Assembly (NCBI RefSeq): GCF_002979535.1 | Contig: NZ_PCPB01000016.1 | Location: 1 to 64,000 of the forward strand | DNA from: Brevundimonas sp. MYb52 | GTDB lineage: Bacteria; Pseudomonadota; Alphaproteobacteria; Caulobacterales; Caulobacteraceae | Length of the DNA stretch: 64,000 nucleotides | Direction of reading: 5' to 3' | Part shown: positions 38,367-48,312 of the stretch, piece by piece | Layout of the letters: each line of letters starts with the position of its first letter | Position numbering within the stretch: position 1 is the stretch's first letter | Notes under the pieces: model-generated | Told to the model about the DNA's origin: nothing | What the model saw: the letters and a program-made list of their open reading frames with translations, nothing else | Database searches by the model: none | Translations under genes and position numbers: made by a program

Positions 38367-39224
38367 TCAGGTCGCCGGGGCAGGACCAGCCGAGGCCTCG
38401 GCCACCGGTCGGAACGGGCTGACACGAACCTGCCGACCGCACGGCATCAGGGCCAGCGGCAAGCTAACCATGGCCGTGTCGCCGGGCGCCGTCAGACGCA
38501 GGGTCTTGGCCTCGGGGCAGGTCTTTTCGCCCTCGGCTTCATGCGGCACGACATTCCAAGCCAGATCGAAGAAGGCCTTGGCCTGGGGAGCCAGTGAAAC
38601 CGGCGTCGGCGTCATCCCCTTGGCGAAATAACTGCCCGGCTCTTGCACAGACCTGACCATGCCCAGGACGCCGCCGCTTGCATCGACCAGGCTCACGCCT
38701 GGATAGCCGCCCAGGCTGCAGGTCCGCGCCCCGGTGTTCTGCAATGCCAGAATTGTGACGCGGTTGCCCATGCCCGCATCGCCGCCCTCGACCGACAGCT
38801 TCAGGTCCGATCCCGTGCAGGGGCCAACCGGCGCCGGGGCCAGGGCCGCAACCGGGCGGCTGCAGCGCTCGATCACCGCCCCGCCTGTCTGATCGTTCGG
38901 CCCCAGACGGCTCAAGGTTCCGCTTTCTTGCCCGTTGCGGCTGGCGGTCCACCATTCCAGACCCTGCCCGGCATACCGCGCACCGCTGGCCGAGACCGCG
39001 CTGGTCAGGACGTAGTCGCGCCCGTCGTAGGACACCCGCGCCGTCTCCGTGTCGGGATAGGTCACGGCGATAGTCTTGCCGCTCTCGCAGGCATAGCCGA
39101 CGGCGGCTGCGGTCTGGGCCGTCGGCGCTTCCACCGGCGAGGTCGGCGCAGGCGGCGTCTCCTGCGAACAGGCGGCCACGGTCAGGCCAAGGCAGGACAG
39201 AAGCGCAACGGCGGAACGAGTCAT
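38367..39224 (-). CDS. MliC-DUF4232 lipoprotein (putative lysozyme inhibitor fusion)
   Basis: 285-aa lipoprotein: signal MTRSAVALLSCLGLTVAACSQ with lipobox VAAC, then a Pro/Thr/Ala linker. Residues about 45-115 resemble an MliC/PliC C-type lysozyme inhibitor (YACESGKTIAVTYPDTETARVSYDGRDYVL...GLEWWT). Residues about 130-275 resemble DUF4232 (CTGSDLKLSVEGGDAGMGNRVTILALQNTGARTCSLGGYPGVSLVD), an Ig-like domain common in actinobacterial lipoproteins. Start ATG 39224; a further upstream frame lacks a signal peptide. Probably outer-membrane anchored, facing the periplasm. Confidence 0.75.
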   Translation of the reverse strand: MTRSAVALLSCLGLTVAACSQETPPAPTSPVEAPTAQTAAAVGYACESGKTIAVTYPDTETARVSYDGRDYVLTSAVSASGARYAGQGLEWWTASRNGQESGTLSRLGPNDQTGGAVIERCSRPVAALAPAPVGPCTGSDLKLSVEGGDAGMGNRVTILALQNTGARTCSLGGYPGVSLVDASGGVLGMVRSVQEPGSYFAKGMTPTPVSLAPQAKAFFDLAWNVVPHEAEGEKTCPEAKTLRLTAPGDTAMVSLPLALMPCGRQVRVSPFRPVAEASAGPAPAT

Positions 39225-39312
39225 GAGCGTCTCTCTGGGTGAGTCCGATCCCAACGCTACACCCGCCCAAAGGCTCCGCTTGCAAAGAAATCGAGCGGAG
39301 CAGTTGCGTAAT

Positions 39313-39330
39313 GATATACTATAACATATC
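39313..39330. promoter_or_regulatory. Zur-like box upstream of the zinc-type TonB receptor
   Basis: GATATACTATAACATATC is palindromic at 14 of 18 positions, very A+T-rich against its surroundings, and contains the TATAACAT half-site typical of alphaproteobacterial Zur operators. It ends 24 bp upstream of the receptor ATG. Confidence 0.6.
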
Positions 39331-39354
39331 AAGCTTCCCGACATTGTAACGGGG

Positions 39355-41424
39355 ATGCGTGCCTTGCGACTTCAAACCTTCCTGCTGACCGCCGCCGGGG
39401 CCGCCGCCCTTTCCACCACCGCCTTCGCCGCCGACGAGGTCATCCAGACGCAGGACGATCCGACCGAGATCGCCGACGTCGTGGTGCGCGCCCTGCCCCT
39501 GGGCCGGGCCGGCGACGATGTGGGATCGCACGTCGCCTTGCTGAGCGGCGACGAACTGGTCCACCGCCGCCAGTCGACCCTGGGCGACACCCTCAGCGGC
39601 ATTCCTGGCGTCAACTCCGACACCTTCGGCGGCGGCGCCAGCCGCCCGGTGGTGCGCGGTCAAGCCGCCCCGCGCGTCAAGGTGCTGAGCGAAGGCGCGG
39701 GTCTGATGGACGCGTCAGAGGTCTCGCCCGACCACGCCATTTCGGGCGAGCCCCTGCTGTTGGAGGGCATCGAGATCCTGCGTGGCCCGGCGGCCCTGCT
39801 CTACGGCGGCGGAGCCATCGGCGGCGCGGTCAACCTGCTGGACAAGAAGATCCCCACCCGCGTCCCGGCCAACGGCGGCGAAGGCGTGGCCGAATACCGT
39901 CGCGGCTCGGTCGATAACGAAGAGGCTGGCGTGGTCGGCATGACGGTCGGCGCCGGAAACTTCGCCGTCCGCATCGAGGCGGCTGCGCGCAAGGCCGACG
40001 ACTACAAGGTCCCCGACTGGAACGAGCCGCGCCTGGACGGCTCGTACAATGAGACCTCGACGGCGACGCTGGGCGCCTCATACATCGGTTCGCGCGGCTA
40101 TCTGGGCGCGGCCTATACCGAACAGACCAGCCGCTATGGCCTGGCCGGCCACACCCATGAATACGAGGGCTGCCACCCGCACGGCGACCACCTGCACTGC
40201 GGCGGTCACGACGATCATGACCATGGCGGCCATGATCACGAGGAGGGCGAGGAACACGATCACGACCACGGCGTGCCGGAAGTCCGGCTGAAGAGCCGCC
40301 GCTTCGATCTGCGCGGCGAGCTGCGCGATCCCCTGCCCGGCATCGAGAATGTGCGTTTGCGCGCCGGCTACACCGACTATCAGCATCAGGAACTGGAAGA
40401 AGGCGTCGTCTCGACCACCTTCACCAACGAGGGCTACGACGGCCGCATCGAGGCCCAGCACCGTCAGATCGCCGGCTTCAAGGGCGTGATCGGCCTGCAA
40501 CTGAGCAAGAGCGACTTCGCCGCCGTCGGCGAAGAAAGCTTCCTCGCCCCCAGCACGACCAAGAACACCGGCCTGTTCGTGATGGAGGAGTACGAACTGG
40601 GCGACTGGCATTTCGAGGGCGCCCTGCGTCAAGAATGGCAGGAGGCCTCGGCCCTGGGCCTGGCCGACACCGAGCACAAACCCTTCTCGATCTCGGGCTC
40701 TGCGGTCTGGCACTTCATGCCGGGCTGGTCGGGCGCCGTCTCGCTGTCGCGCTCGCAGCGTGCGCCCTCGGCGCAGGAGATGTATGCCGACGGCGTCCAC
40801 TTGGCGACCAACACCTATGAGATGGGCGACAGCGGTCTGGACGTCGAAACCGCCAATGCGCTGGAACTGACCCTGCGCAGGACGGCGGGTTCCACCACCG
40901 CCTCGGTCAGCGCCTATCACTACATCTACGACGACTACATCTTCGCCCGCACCCTGGATCAGTTCGAGGACTTCCGCCTGATCCAGTACAGCCAGGCCGA
41001 CGCGACCTTCACCGGCCTGGAAGGCGAGGTGCGCCAGCAGTTGACGCCCTGGCTGTCGGCCACGGTGTTCGGCGACTATGTGCGCGGCGAGCTGAAGGGC
41101 GACGGCGGCAACCTGCCCCGCATCCCTGCCGCCCGCGTCGGCGTCCGCGCCGAAGCCTTCGCCGGACCGTGGTCGGGCGACATCGAATACAGCCGCACCT
41201 TCAAGCAGAACGACATCGCCGCCTTCGAAAGCGAGACGCCGGGCTACAACATGGTCAACGCCACCGTGGCCTATGACGTCGATCTGGCAGGCGTGAAGTC
41301 GCAGGTCTTCCTGCGCGGGACCAACCTGCTGGACGAGCTGGCGCTGAACCACGCCTCCTTCCTGGCGGAAACTGCGCCGCAGCGGGGGCGCAACCTCGTC
41401 GTGGGCGTGCGCGCCCGCTTCTGA
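39355..41424 (+). CDS. TonB-dependent receptor with His-rich loop, probable zinc receptor (ZnuD-like)
   Basis: 689-aa outer-membrane receptor. Signal peptide (ends STTAFAAD), TonB-box-like DVVVRALPLG, plug (LGDTLSGIPGVNSDTFGGGASRPVVRG through EILRGPAALLYGGGAIGGAVN) and barrel ending LVVGVRARF. A loop at about residues 266-306 is packed with His, Asp, Glu and two Cys (for example HPHGDHLHC and DHDHGGHDHEEGEEHDHDHG), as in ZnuD zinc receptors. Together with the Zur-like box just upstream this points to zinc uptake under zinc starvation. The start follows GGGG. A strong terminator follows the gene. Confidence 0.85.
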   Translation: MRALRLQTFLLTAAGAAALSTTAFAADEVIQTQDDPTEIADVVVRALPLGRAGDDVGSHVALLSGDELVHRRQSTLGDTLSGIPGVNSDTFGGGASRPVVRGQAAPRVKVLSEGAGLMDASEVSPDHAISGEPLLLEGIEILRGPAALLYGGGAIGGAVNLLDKKIPTRVPANGGEGVAEYRRGSVDNEEAGVVGMTVGAGNFAVRIEAAARKADDYKVPDWNEPRLDGSYNETSTATLGASYIGSRGYLGAAYTEQTSRYGLAGHTHEYEGCHPHGDHLHCGGHDDHDHGGHDHEEGEEHDHDHGVPEVRLKSRRFDLRGELRDPLPGIENVRLRAGYTDYQHQELEEGVVSTTFTNEGYDGRIEAQHRQIAGFKGVIGLQLSKSDFAAVGEESFLAPSTTKNTGLFVMEEYELGDWHFEGALRQEWQEASALGLADTEHKPFSISGSAVWHFMPGWSGAVSLSRSQRAPSAQEMYADGVHLATNTYEMGDSGLDVETANALELTLRRTAGSTTASVSAYHYIYDDYIFARTLDQFEDFRLIQYSQADATFTGLEGEVRQQLTPWLSATVFGDYVRGELKGDGGNLPRIPAARVGVRAEAFAGPWSGDIEYSRTFKQNDIAAFESETPGYNMVNATVAYDVDLAGVKSQVFLRGTNLLDELALNHASFLAETAPQRGRNLVVGVRARF

Positions 41425-41446
41425 TTTCGCCAGATATGAAAAATAA

Positions 41447-41474
41447 GGGGGCGGCGTCCGACGGACGCCGCCCC
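41447..41474 (+). terminator. terminator of the zinc-type receptor gene
   Basis: A 12-bp G+C-rich perfect stem (GGGGCGGCGTCC with its complement, 3-nt loop) begins 24 bp after the stop codon, preceded by an A-rich run and followed by TTCGTT. Confidence 0.8.
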
Positions 41475-41624
41475 TTCGTTCGTTAGATCACTGTCGAGCC
41501 TGCTGTGACATTTGCGCGTCATTACAGGCTGTTAATCTGACAGAGGCGCGGACGTCATTTTTCGGCGACCATCAGTCTCCAAGCAGATCGACACCCTAAG
41601 CTTTCGGTCTAGCCAGGACTCCTC

Positions 41625-44159
41625 ATGTCGCCCGTCGTTCTGCTTCTTGCCCTTGCCTCGCTCGATCCCAATGCGGACACGGCGACGACAGCGCCTGTCG
41701 CGGCGCCGCAGACCCAGACGCCGACCGTCCCGGCCATCGAGGATCAAGAAGCCTATGACCTGGGCGAGATCCAGGCCGTCTCGACCAAGCGTCGCGGCGC
41801 GGCGCTGGGCGACTATGAGCCCGAGCTGGTGCTGGATGAGGAACAGCTGAAGGCCTATGGCGCCAGCAGCATTCAGGAACTGATGACCCTGCTGGAGCCG
41901 GTGACGCGCAGTTCGCGCGGCGGCTCGCCGGTCTTCCTGGTCAATGGACGGCGCATTTCGGGCTTCCAGGAAATCCGCGGCATCCCGCCCGAGGCCATCG
42001 AGCGCACCGAGATCCTGCCCGAGGAAACCGCCCTCTCCTACGGCTACAGCGCCGACCAGCGGGTGGTGAACTTCGTCCTCAAGGCCAATTTCCGCTCGCT
42101 GACCATGCAGGCCAGCGTCCGCCGCCCCGACGAGGGCGGCCGCACGGTCAGCGATCTGGAAAGCAACATCCTGCGCATCGCCGGCAAGCAGCGCACGACC
42201 CTGGATCTGGAATACGAGAACGACACCCCCCTGTTCGAGACCGAGCGCGACATCCAGCGCGAGGACGGCGATCCCACCGCCTACCGCACCCTTCTGGCCA
42301 AGCAGGAACAGGCGTCAGTGGCCGGCTCGGTGGTGCGCGATCTGAACGACACCACGGCCCTGACGCTGAGCGCCAGCCTGGAGGACACCTCGCGGCTGTC
42401 CTACCAAGGCCTGCCGAGCGTCCAACTGGCCCTGCGGCCGTCCAGCATCTCGGAACGACTATATCTGAACGCACCCGACGCCCTGTCGCGCACCACCGAC
42501 ACCCTGGAGGGCAAGGTCGGGGCCCTGGTGGACGGCTATCTGGGCGACTGGCGCTGGACGCTAACGGGCGGCTACGACCGCACCGAGACCAAGACCCGCA
42601 CCGGGCGTGGGCTGGATCAGGAGGCGCTTCAGGCCGGGATGACGGCGGGCACGATCGATCCGTTCGGCGAGGCAGACCTGCTGCCGCGCCTTCCTTTCGA
42701 CACTGCCCGGTCTGTGTCGAGCAGCGGCAACCTTGAGGCCGTCATCAACGGCACAGCCTGGGAGGCACCGGCGGGCGCCCTGACCTCGACCTTCAAGGTC
42801 GGCTTCGACACCCAGACGCTGGATTCCGAAAGCCTGCGCTATGATGCGGACCAGAAGACCAGCGTCTTCTCCGAGCGTTCGCTGTCGCGCGACCGGACCA
42901 GCGCATCTGGCAATTTCAACCTGCCCATCGCCAACCGCGACCGCGAGGTTCTGGGCATGCTGGGCGACCTGTCGGCCAACCTGAATCTGGCCTACCAGGA
43001 CCTGTCCGACTTCGGCGGGCTGTCATCCTACACCCTGGGGCTGAACTGGTCGCCGTGGAGCCCGATCAACTTCAACGTCAGTTGGAGCGACGAGCAGAAC
43101 GCCCCGTCGATGTCGCAGTTGAACGACCCCACCATCTCGACCCCCAATGTGCCAGTCTACGACTTCGCCACTGGCCAGTCGGTCAACATCACCCGCATCG
43201 AAGGCGGCAACGCGGGCCTGTCCGAGGAAACCAAGCGCATCCTCAAGCTGGGCTTCAACTTCACACCGTTGAAGGACAAGGACCTGCGGCTGACAGCCAA
43301 CTACAGCCGCACCGAGGTCGAGGGTTCCATCGCCGCCTTCCCGACCATCACCCCGGAACTAGAAGCCGCCCTGCCCGAGCGCTTCACGCGGGATCTCGAT
43401 GGCAATTTGCTGTCGATCGACGCCCGTCCGCTGAACTTCCAGAAGGCCGAGCAGCAGGAAATCCGCTGGGGTCTGAACTTCTCGACCCCGTTCGGCAAGC
43501 CGGACCCGGCGGCGGCCGCGCGCATGGGCCAGCGCGGCCCCGGCGGTGGCGGCACAATGCGCGTCGAAGGCGGACCGCCTCCGGGCGGCGGTGCAGGCAG
43601 TCCTCCGCCCCGCGGCGGCATGCGAATGCAGATGGGCGGCGGACGCGGTGGACGCGGCCCGGCCATGCAACCCGGCCAGGGTCGTTTCAACGTCTCGCTG
43701 TACCACACCTATCGCATCCAGGATGAGATCACGATCCGCGACGGCCTGCCGGTTCTGGACCTGCTGGACGGGGCGGCGACCGGCTCGCGCGGCGGCCAGT
43801 CCCGCAACGAGGTCCAGTTCCAGATGGGTCTGTTCAAGAGCGGCATGGGCGGCTTCCTGAACGCCAACTGGAAGGAATCTACGCGGATCAACGGCGGCGA
43901 CGACGCCAGCGACCTGAGCTTCTCGGACCTGACGACGGTCAACCTGAACCTGTTCGCCGACCTGTCGTCGCGTCAGACCTGGGTGACCAAATATCCCTGG
44001 CTGAAGGGCGCGCGGGTCAGCGTCGGTATCGACAACATCTTCGACCAGAAGCTGGACGTGCGGAACGGCCTGGGCGAGACGCCCCTGTCCTACCAGCCCG
44101 ACTATCTGGACCCGTTGGGCCGGACCTTCCGGGTCAGCTTCCGCAAGATCCTGTTCTGA
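41625..44159 (+). CDS. TonB-dependent receptor-like outer-membrane protein with Gly-rich insert
   Basis: 844-aa protein. A short hydrophobic N-terminus (MSPVVLLLALASL) acts as the likely signal; an in-frame TAG five codons upstream fixes this ATG as the first. It has a Pro/Thr linker, a plug-like region (SSIQELMTLLEPVTRSSRGGSPVFLVNGRRISGFQEIRGIPPEAIERTEILPEETALSYGYSADQRVVNFVLK) and a barrel ending TFRVSFRKILF. At about residues 635-690 a low-complexity Gly/Pro/Arg/Met stretch (GGPPPGGGAG, GGGRGGRGP) interrupts the barrel before GRFNVSLYHTYRIQDEITIRDG. I recall relatives with the same insert in Caulobacterales and Sphingomonadales. Substrate unknown. No classical TonB box is obvious. Confidence 0.78.
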   Translation: MSPVVLLLALASLDPNADTATTAPVAAPQTQTPTVPAIEDQEAYDLGEIQAVSTKRRGAALGDYEPELVLDEEQLKAYGASSIQELMTLLEPVTRSSRGGSPVFLVNGRRISGFQEIRGIPPEAIERTEILPEETALSYGYSADQRVVNFVLKANFRSLTMQASVRRPDEGGRTVSDLESNILRIAGKQRTTLDLEYENDTPLFETERDIQREDGDPTAYRTLLAKQEQASVAGSVVRDLNDTTALTLSASLEDTSRLSYQGLPSVQLALRPSSISERLYLNAPDALSRTTDTLEGKVGALVDGYLGDWRWTLTGGYDRTETKTRTGRGLDQEALQAGMTAGTIDPFGEADLLPRLPFDTARSVSSSGNLEAVINGTAWEAPAGALTSTFKVGFDTQTLDSESLRYDADQKTSVFSERSLSRDRTSASGNFNLPIANRDREVLGMLGDLSANLNLAYQDLSDFGGLSSYTLGLNWSPWSPINFNVSWSDEQNAPSMSQLNDPTISTPNVPVYDFATGQSVNITRIEGGNAGLSEETKRILKLGFNFTPLKDKDLRLTANYSRTEVEGSIAAFPTITPELEAALPERFTRDLDGNLLSIDARPLNFQKAEQQEIRWGLNFSTPFGKPDPAAAARMGQRGPGGGGTMRVEGGPPPGGGAGSPPPRGGMRMQMGGGRGGRGPAMQPGQGRFNVSLYHTYRIQDEITIRDGLPVLDLLDGAATGSRGGQSRNEVQFQMGLFKSGMGGFLNANWKESTRINGGDDASDLSFSDLTTVNLNLFADLSSRQTWVTKYPWLKGARVSVGIDNIFDQKLDVRNGLGETPLSYQPDYLDPLGRTFRVSFRKILF

Positions 44160-44170
44160 CCATCTCCTCT

Positions 44171-44290
44171 TCCGTCATTCCGGGGCGCGAAGCGAACCCG
44201 GAACCCAGACGCCTGACGTATCCCCGCCCATGCCATTGAAGTCACGGCCTGGGCCCCGGATCGTCCCTTCGGGCCGTCCGGGGTGACGGA
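44171..44290. repeat. intergenic inverted-repeat element
   Basis: Ends TCCGTCATTCCGG (44171-44183) and CCGGGGTGACGGA (44278-44290) are inverted copies with two mismatches. Inside are GAACCCGGAACCCAG and GGGCCCCGGATC segments typical of a dispersed alphaproteobacterial intergenic repeat. No coding potential is seen. Confidence 0.65.
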
Positions 44291-44315
44291 AATGGGGGGC
44301 AGACGCAGCCAAGAA

Positions 44316-44342
44316 AAAGGCCCGGTCATCGACCGGGCCTTT
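44316..44342. terminator. bidirectional terminator
   Basis: A 12-bp perfect stem (AAAGGCCCGGTC with its complement, loop ATC) with A-rich left and T-rich right flanks, between the Gly-rich TonB gene (+) and the epimerase gene that ends the propionate operon (-). Confidence 0.88.
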
Positions 44343-44348
44343 TGACTG

Positions 44349-44771
44349 TCAGTGCGCCTCTTTCGGCGTTTCCATCAGTTCGATCAGGACGCCGCCCATC
44401 TCCTTGGGATGCAGGAAGACGACCGGGGTGCCGTGGGCGCCGATGCGCGGCTCGCCCGTGCCCAGGATGGTCACACCCTTGGCGCGCATCTGGGCGACGG
44501 CAGCGTGGATGTCAGCCACCTCGAAGCAGACGTGGTGCTGGCCGCCCTTGGGGTTCTTGGCCAGGAAGCCAGTGATCGGGCTGGTTTCGTCATAGGGCTC
44601 GATCAGTTCGATCTGGGCCGTGGGCGTATCGATGAAGCAGACCTTCACCCCCTGCGACGGCAGGTCGAACGGCTCGCCGATCTTGGTCGCGCCCAGGATG
44701 TCGCGATACAGCTTGATCGAGTCCGCGATCGAGGGCGTGGCGACGCCGACGTGGTTCAGATTGCCGATCAT
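44349..44771 (-). CDS. mce: methylmalonyl-CoA epimerase
   Basis: 140-aa vicinal-oxygen-chelate fold enzyme that interconverts (2S)- and (2R)-methylmalonyl-CoA. Metal-site motifs: LNHVGVATPSI (His), GQHHVCFEVADI (His) and the C-terminal Glu in GVLIELMETP. Length is typical. It is the last gene of the pcc-mut operon; its ATG overlaps the mutB stop (TAATG), so translation is coupled, and a strong terminator follows. Confidence 0.94.
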   Translation of the reverse strand: MIGNLNHVGVATPSIADSIKLYRDILGATKIGEPFDLPSQGVKVCFIDTPTAQIELIEPYDETSPITGFLAKNPKGGQHHVCFEVADIHAAVAQMRAKGVTILGTGEPRIGAHGTPVVFLHPKEMGGVLIELMETPKEAH

Positions 44772-46933
44772 TATTTCGTCTCCGCCGGCGTCGGTTGGGC
44801 ATAGCCCAGACGCAGGTTCAGCTTTTCAATCAGGTCCGCCGCCGTCTCGGCGATCACCGAGCCGGGCGGATAGACGGCCGCCGCGCCCATATCGAGCAGC
44901 GGTTGCACGTCCGACGGCGGGATGACGCCGCCGACCACGATCATGATGTCCTCGCGGCCCAGCTTTGCCAGTTCGGCGCGCAGTTCCGGGACCAGCGTCA
45001 AATGCCCCGCCGCCAGCGACGAGGCGCCGACCGCGTGGACGTTCTTCTCGACCGCATCCTTGGCCGCCTCGGCGGGTGTCTGGAACAGCGACCCGGCGGT
45101 CACGTCAAAGCCGATGTCGCCATAGCCGGTGGCGACCACCTTCTGGCCCCGGTCGTGGCCGTCCTGACCCAGCTTAGCGATCAGGATGCGCGGCGGGCCG
45201 CCGTCGTTCTCGACAAAGGTGGCGACCATGTCGCGGGCGCGGGCGACCTTGGGATCATTGCCCGCCTCCTTGCCATAGACGCCCGAGACGGTCTTCACCG
45301 TGGCGACGTGGCGGCCGAAAGCGGCCTCCAGCGCGTCCGAAATCTCGCCCACCGTGGCCTTGGCGCGGGCGGCCTGAACCGCCAGTTCCAGCAGGTTGGC
45401 GTCGCCGCGCGCCCCGGCGGTCAGGGCTTCCAGAGCCGCATCCGTCGCCACCTGATCGCGTTCGGCGCGCAGGCGTTTCAGCTTGTCGATCTGGGCGGCC
45501 AGCACGGCGGCGTTGTCGACCTTCAGCATCGGAATGTCGTCGGGCGTATCGTTCAGATAGCGGTTCACGCCGACCACGGTCTGCTTGCCGGTGTCGATGC
45601 GGGCCTGGGTCTTGGCCGCCGCCTCTTCGATGCGCAGCTTGGGGATGCCGGCCTCGATGGCCTTGGCCATGCCGCCCGCCGTCTCGACCTCGGCCATCAG
45701 GGCGCGGGCGCGGTTCGCCAGATCATGCGTCAGCCGCTCGACGTAGAAGCTACCGCCCCAGGGGTCGATGGTGCGGGTCAGGCCCGTCTCCATCTGCAGC
45801 AGGATCTGGGTGTTGCGGGCGATCCGGGCCGAAAAGTCGGTCGGCAGGGCCAGGGCTTCGTCCAGGGCGTTGGTGTGCAGGCTCTGGGTCTGACCGCCCG
45901 CCGCCGCCATGGCCTCGACCATGGTGCGCGAGACATTGTTGAACACGTCCTGCGCGGCGAGGCTCCAACCCGAGGTCTGGCAGTGGGCGCGCAGCGACAG
46001 CGAGCGCTGGTCCTTGGGTGCGAACTTCTCGGCGACCTTTTCAGCCCACAACAGGCGGCCGGCCCGCATCTTGGCCACCTCCATGAAGTAGTTCATGCCG
46101 ATGGCCCAGAAGAAGGACAGGCGCGGCGCGAACCGGTCCACGTCCATGCCGGCGTCCACGCCCGCCTTGATGTATTCCAGACCGTCCGACAGCGTATAGG
46201 CCAGCTCGATGTCCGCCGAGGCCCCCGCCTCCTGCATGTGATAGCCCGAGATGGAGATGGAGTTGAACTTCGGCGTCTCCTGCGCAGTCCAGGCGAAGAT
46301 GTCCGAGATGATCCGCATCGAGGGCGCGGGCGGATAGATGTAGGTGTTGCGGACCATGAACTCCTTCAGAATGTCGTTCTGAATGGTTCCGGTCAGGGCC
46401 GCGTGCGGCACGCCCTGTTCTTCGGCCGCCACGACATAAAGGGCCAGGATCGGCAGCACCGCCCCGTTCATGGTCATGGACACCGACATCTGGTCCAGCG
46501 GGATGCCGTCGAACAGGGTCCGCATGTCCAGAATGCTGTCGATGGCCACGCCGGCCATGCCGACGTCGCCCTTTACCCTTGGATGGTCGCTGTCATAGCC
46601 CCGGTGGGTGGCCAGGTCGAAGGCGATGGACAGGCCCTTCTGGCCCGCCGCCAGGTTGCGACGATAGAAGGCGTTGGATTCCTCGGCGGTCGAGAAGCCC
46701 GCGTACTGGCGGATCGTCCACGGATTACCCGCGTACATGGTCGGATAGGGCCCGCGCATATAGGGCGCAAAGCCCGGCAGGCCGTGGATGGCGTCGAGGC
46801 CTTCCAGCGCCTCGGGGCCATAGGCGGTTTCCACCGTCAGACCCTCTGGCGTCAGCCAGGGATCGCGCGTCGGGCCAGCGCCCGTCGCGGTCAGGTCCAG
46901 ATCGACCTTGGAGAAGTCGGGGAAGGCGCTCAT
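44771..46933 (-). CDS. mutB: methylmalonyl-CoA mutase large (B12-binding) subunit
   Basis: 720-aa adenosylcobalamin enzyme converting (2R)-methylmalonyl-CoA to succinyl-CoA. The TIM-barrel substrate domain has [45 protein letters not shown] and [20 protein letters not shown]. The C-terminal cobalamin domain has the base-off motif DGHDRG in [26 protein letters not shown], then [16 protein letters not shown]. Normal length. The start overlaps the mutA stop (ATGA). No meaB-type G-protein chaperone gene is present in this window. Confidence 0.96.
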   Translation of the reverse strand: MSAFPDFSKVDLDLTATGAGPTRDPWLTPEGLTVETAYGPEALEGLDAIHGLPGFAPYMRGPYPTMYAGNPWTIRQYAGFSTAEESNAFYRRNLAAGQKGLSIAFDLATHRGYDSDHPRVKGDVGMAGVAIDSILDMRTLFDGIPLDQMSVSMTMNGAVLPILALYVVAAEEQGVPHAALTGTIQNDILKEFMVRNTYIYPPAPSMRIISDIFAWTAQETPKFNSISISGYHMQEAGASADIELAYTLSDGLEYIKAGVDAGMDVDRFAPRLSFFWAIGMNYFMEVAKMRAGRLLWAEKVAEKFAPKDQRSLSLRAHCQTSGWSLAAQDVFNNVSRTMVEAMAAAGGQTQSLHTNALDEALALPTDFSARIARNTQILLQMETGLTRTIDPWGGSFYVERLTHDLANRARALMAEVETAGGMAKAIEAGIPKLRIEEAAAKTQARIDTGKQTVVGVNRYLNDTPDDIPMLKVDNAAVLAAQIDKLKRLRAERDQVATDAALEALTAGARGDANLLELAVQAARAKATVGEISDALEAAFGRHVATVKTVSGVYGKEAGNDPKVARARDMVATFVENDGGPPRILIAKLGQDGHDRGQKVVATGYGDIGFDVTAGSLFQTPAEAAKDAVEKNVHAVGASSLAAGHLTLVPELRAELAKLGREDIMIVVGGVIPPSDVQPLLDMGAAAVYPPGSVIAETAADLIEKLNLRLGYAQPTPAETK

Positions 46934-48312
46934 TGGGCGGCCTCCTCGGACGCGACTTCAAAGGGCGCGGCGAACCGCACCGGGGTCAGGGCGCCGCCGT
47001 GTACCGGGACGAAGGCGGGATCGGTCGTCTCGACCGGCGCCGGGCGCGGATCAGGATCGACGTATTTGGTGACGCCGACCATGTGGCGGGCGCCGTCCTT
47101 CAGCGCCGCTTCCAGCTGGCCGCGCGCGCGTTCGACGCGCGGCTGGATCAGATGGTGCTTCAGGGCGTCGACCACGCCGCCTTCAGCTTCGATGGACTGG
47201 AACTCGGTCCAGCCCGCCTCGGCCAGATCGCGGGTGCGGCTGTCCAGGAACCAGGAACCGGCGACGGGGTCGTCGACCCGGCCCAGATTGGCTTCTTCCA
47301 TCAGCACCAGCTGGGTGTTGCGGGCCTGACGGCGGGCGAAGGCGTCGGGACGGCCCTCGGCGCGGGTGAAGGCGTCCAGCACCACCACATCGGCGCCGCC
47401 CACGGCGCCAGCGAAACCGGCGGCGGTCAGGCGCAGCAGGTTCGGCCACGGATCGCGGGCCGACAGCATCCGCCGCGACGAGCGGGCCTCGATGATGGCG
47501 GGCGTCTCATGGCCAAAGGCCCTGGACAGGCTGGCCCAGATCAGGCGCATGGCCCGCACCTTGGCCAGGGCGTCGAAATATTCAGCGTCGACCGACACGC
47601 CCAGGACCACGCCCTTCAGCGCCTGTTCGGCGCTCAGGCCCGCCAGAACGGCAGCCTTGACGTAGGCGACGGCGGAGGCGGCGGCGAAAGCCAGTTCCTG
47701 TCCCGCCGAACCACCTGCCTCATGCACCACGCGGCCCGAGGCCAGGAACAGTCGGGCGTCGGGATAGGTCCCGGCCAGACGCGCGGCGGCTTCGGCCGCC
47801 TCGGTCACGGCGGCGTCGATCGGGCCTTCACCCGCCTCGGCAAAGGCCGAGATGGGGTCCATGTGGAATTGCAGCTGGGCGCGGGGCGAACCCTTGGCCA
47901 CAGCCGCCAGAGCCTCGGCGGCCTTTACGCCGTCAAAGCCCGCGTCCAGCGCCACCGGCGCCAGTTCCAGAGCCACGCCGTCCAGCGCGGCGGCCAGCGT
48001 CGCCTCGTCGGTCGTGAATACCCCCTTCAGCACCACCGAGGCGGCGCCGTTTTCAAGGTCGGTCAGGACGGCGGCCCTGATGGCCGCCACCTCGTCGCCC
48101 TCGACCAGGGTGCGCAGGTCCCACGCCCGCCCCTCGGCGTCCGTGGTGCGCGGCGCGCGAAGCGCCTGCACCCCGGTTGCGTCGGCATAGAGCGGCCGGA
48201 TGATCAGGCCGTCGGCGTCGAGGTGGAGCAGGCTTTCGATCGCCCGCCCCTTCAGCGCCTTCTCGGCCTGTTCCCGCCATTCCAGCGGGCTCGGCGTGGG
48301 AAAGGTCGTCAT
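46930..48312 (-). CDS. mutA: methylmalonyl-CoA mutase small subunit, lacking the C-terminal cobalamin-like domain
   Basis: 460-aa partner of the mutase large subunit. The barrel-type fold is visible in [43 protein letters not shown] and the conserved [38 protein letters not shown]. It ends soon after ([16 protein letters not shown]), so it is much shorter than the roughly 640-aa MutA of propionibacteria and has no cobalamin-domain remnant. It starts right after the pccA stop (TAAATG) and overlaps mutB by 4 nt. Confidence 0.9.
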   Translation of the reverse strand: MTTFPTPSPLEWREQAEKALKGRAIESLLHLDADGLIIRPLYADATGVQALRAPRTTDAEGRAWDLRTLVEGDEVAAIRAAVLTDLENGAASVVLKGVFTTDEATLAAALDGVALELAPVALDAGFDGVKAAEALAAVAKGSPRAQLQFHMDPISAFAEAGEGPIDAAVTEAAEAAARLAGTYPDARLFLASGRVVHEAGGSAGQELAFAAASAVAYVKAAVLAGLSAEQALKGVVLGVSVDAEYFDALAKVRAMRLIWASLSRAFGHETPAIIEARSSRRMLSARDPWPNLLRLTAAGFAGAVGGADVVVLDAFTRAEGRPDAFARRQARNTQLVLMEEANLGRVDDPVAGSWFLDSRTRDLAEAGWTEFQSIEAEGGVVDALKHHLIQPRVERARGQLEAALKDGARHMVGVTKYVDPDPRPAPVETTDPAFVPVHGGALTPVRFAAPFEVASEEAAQ

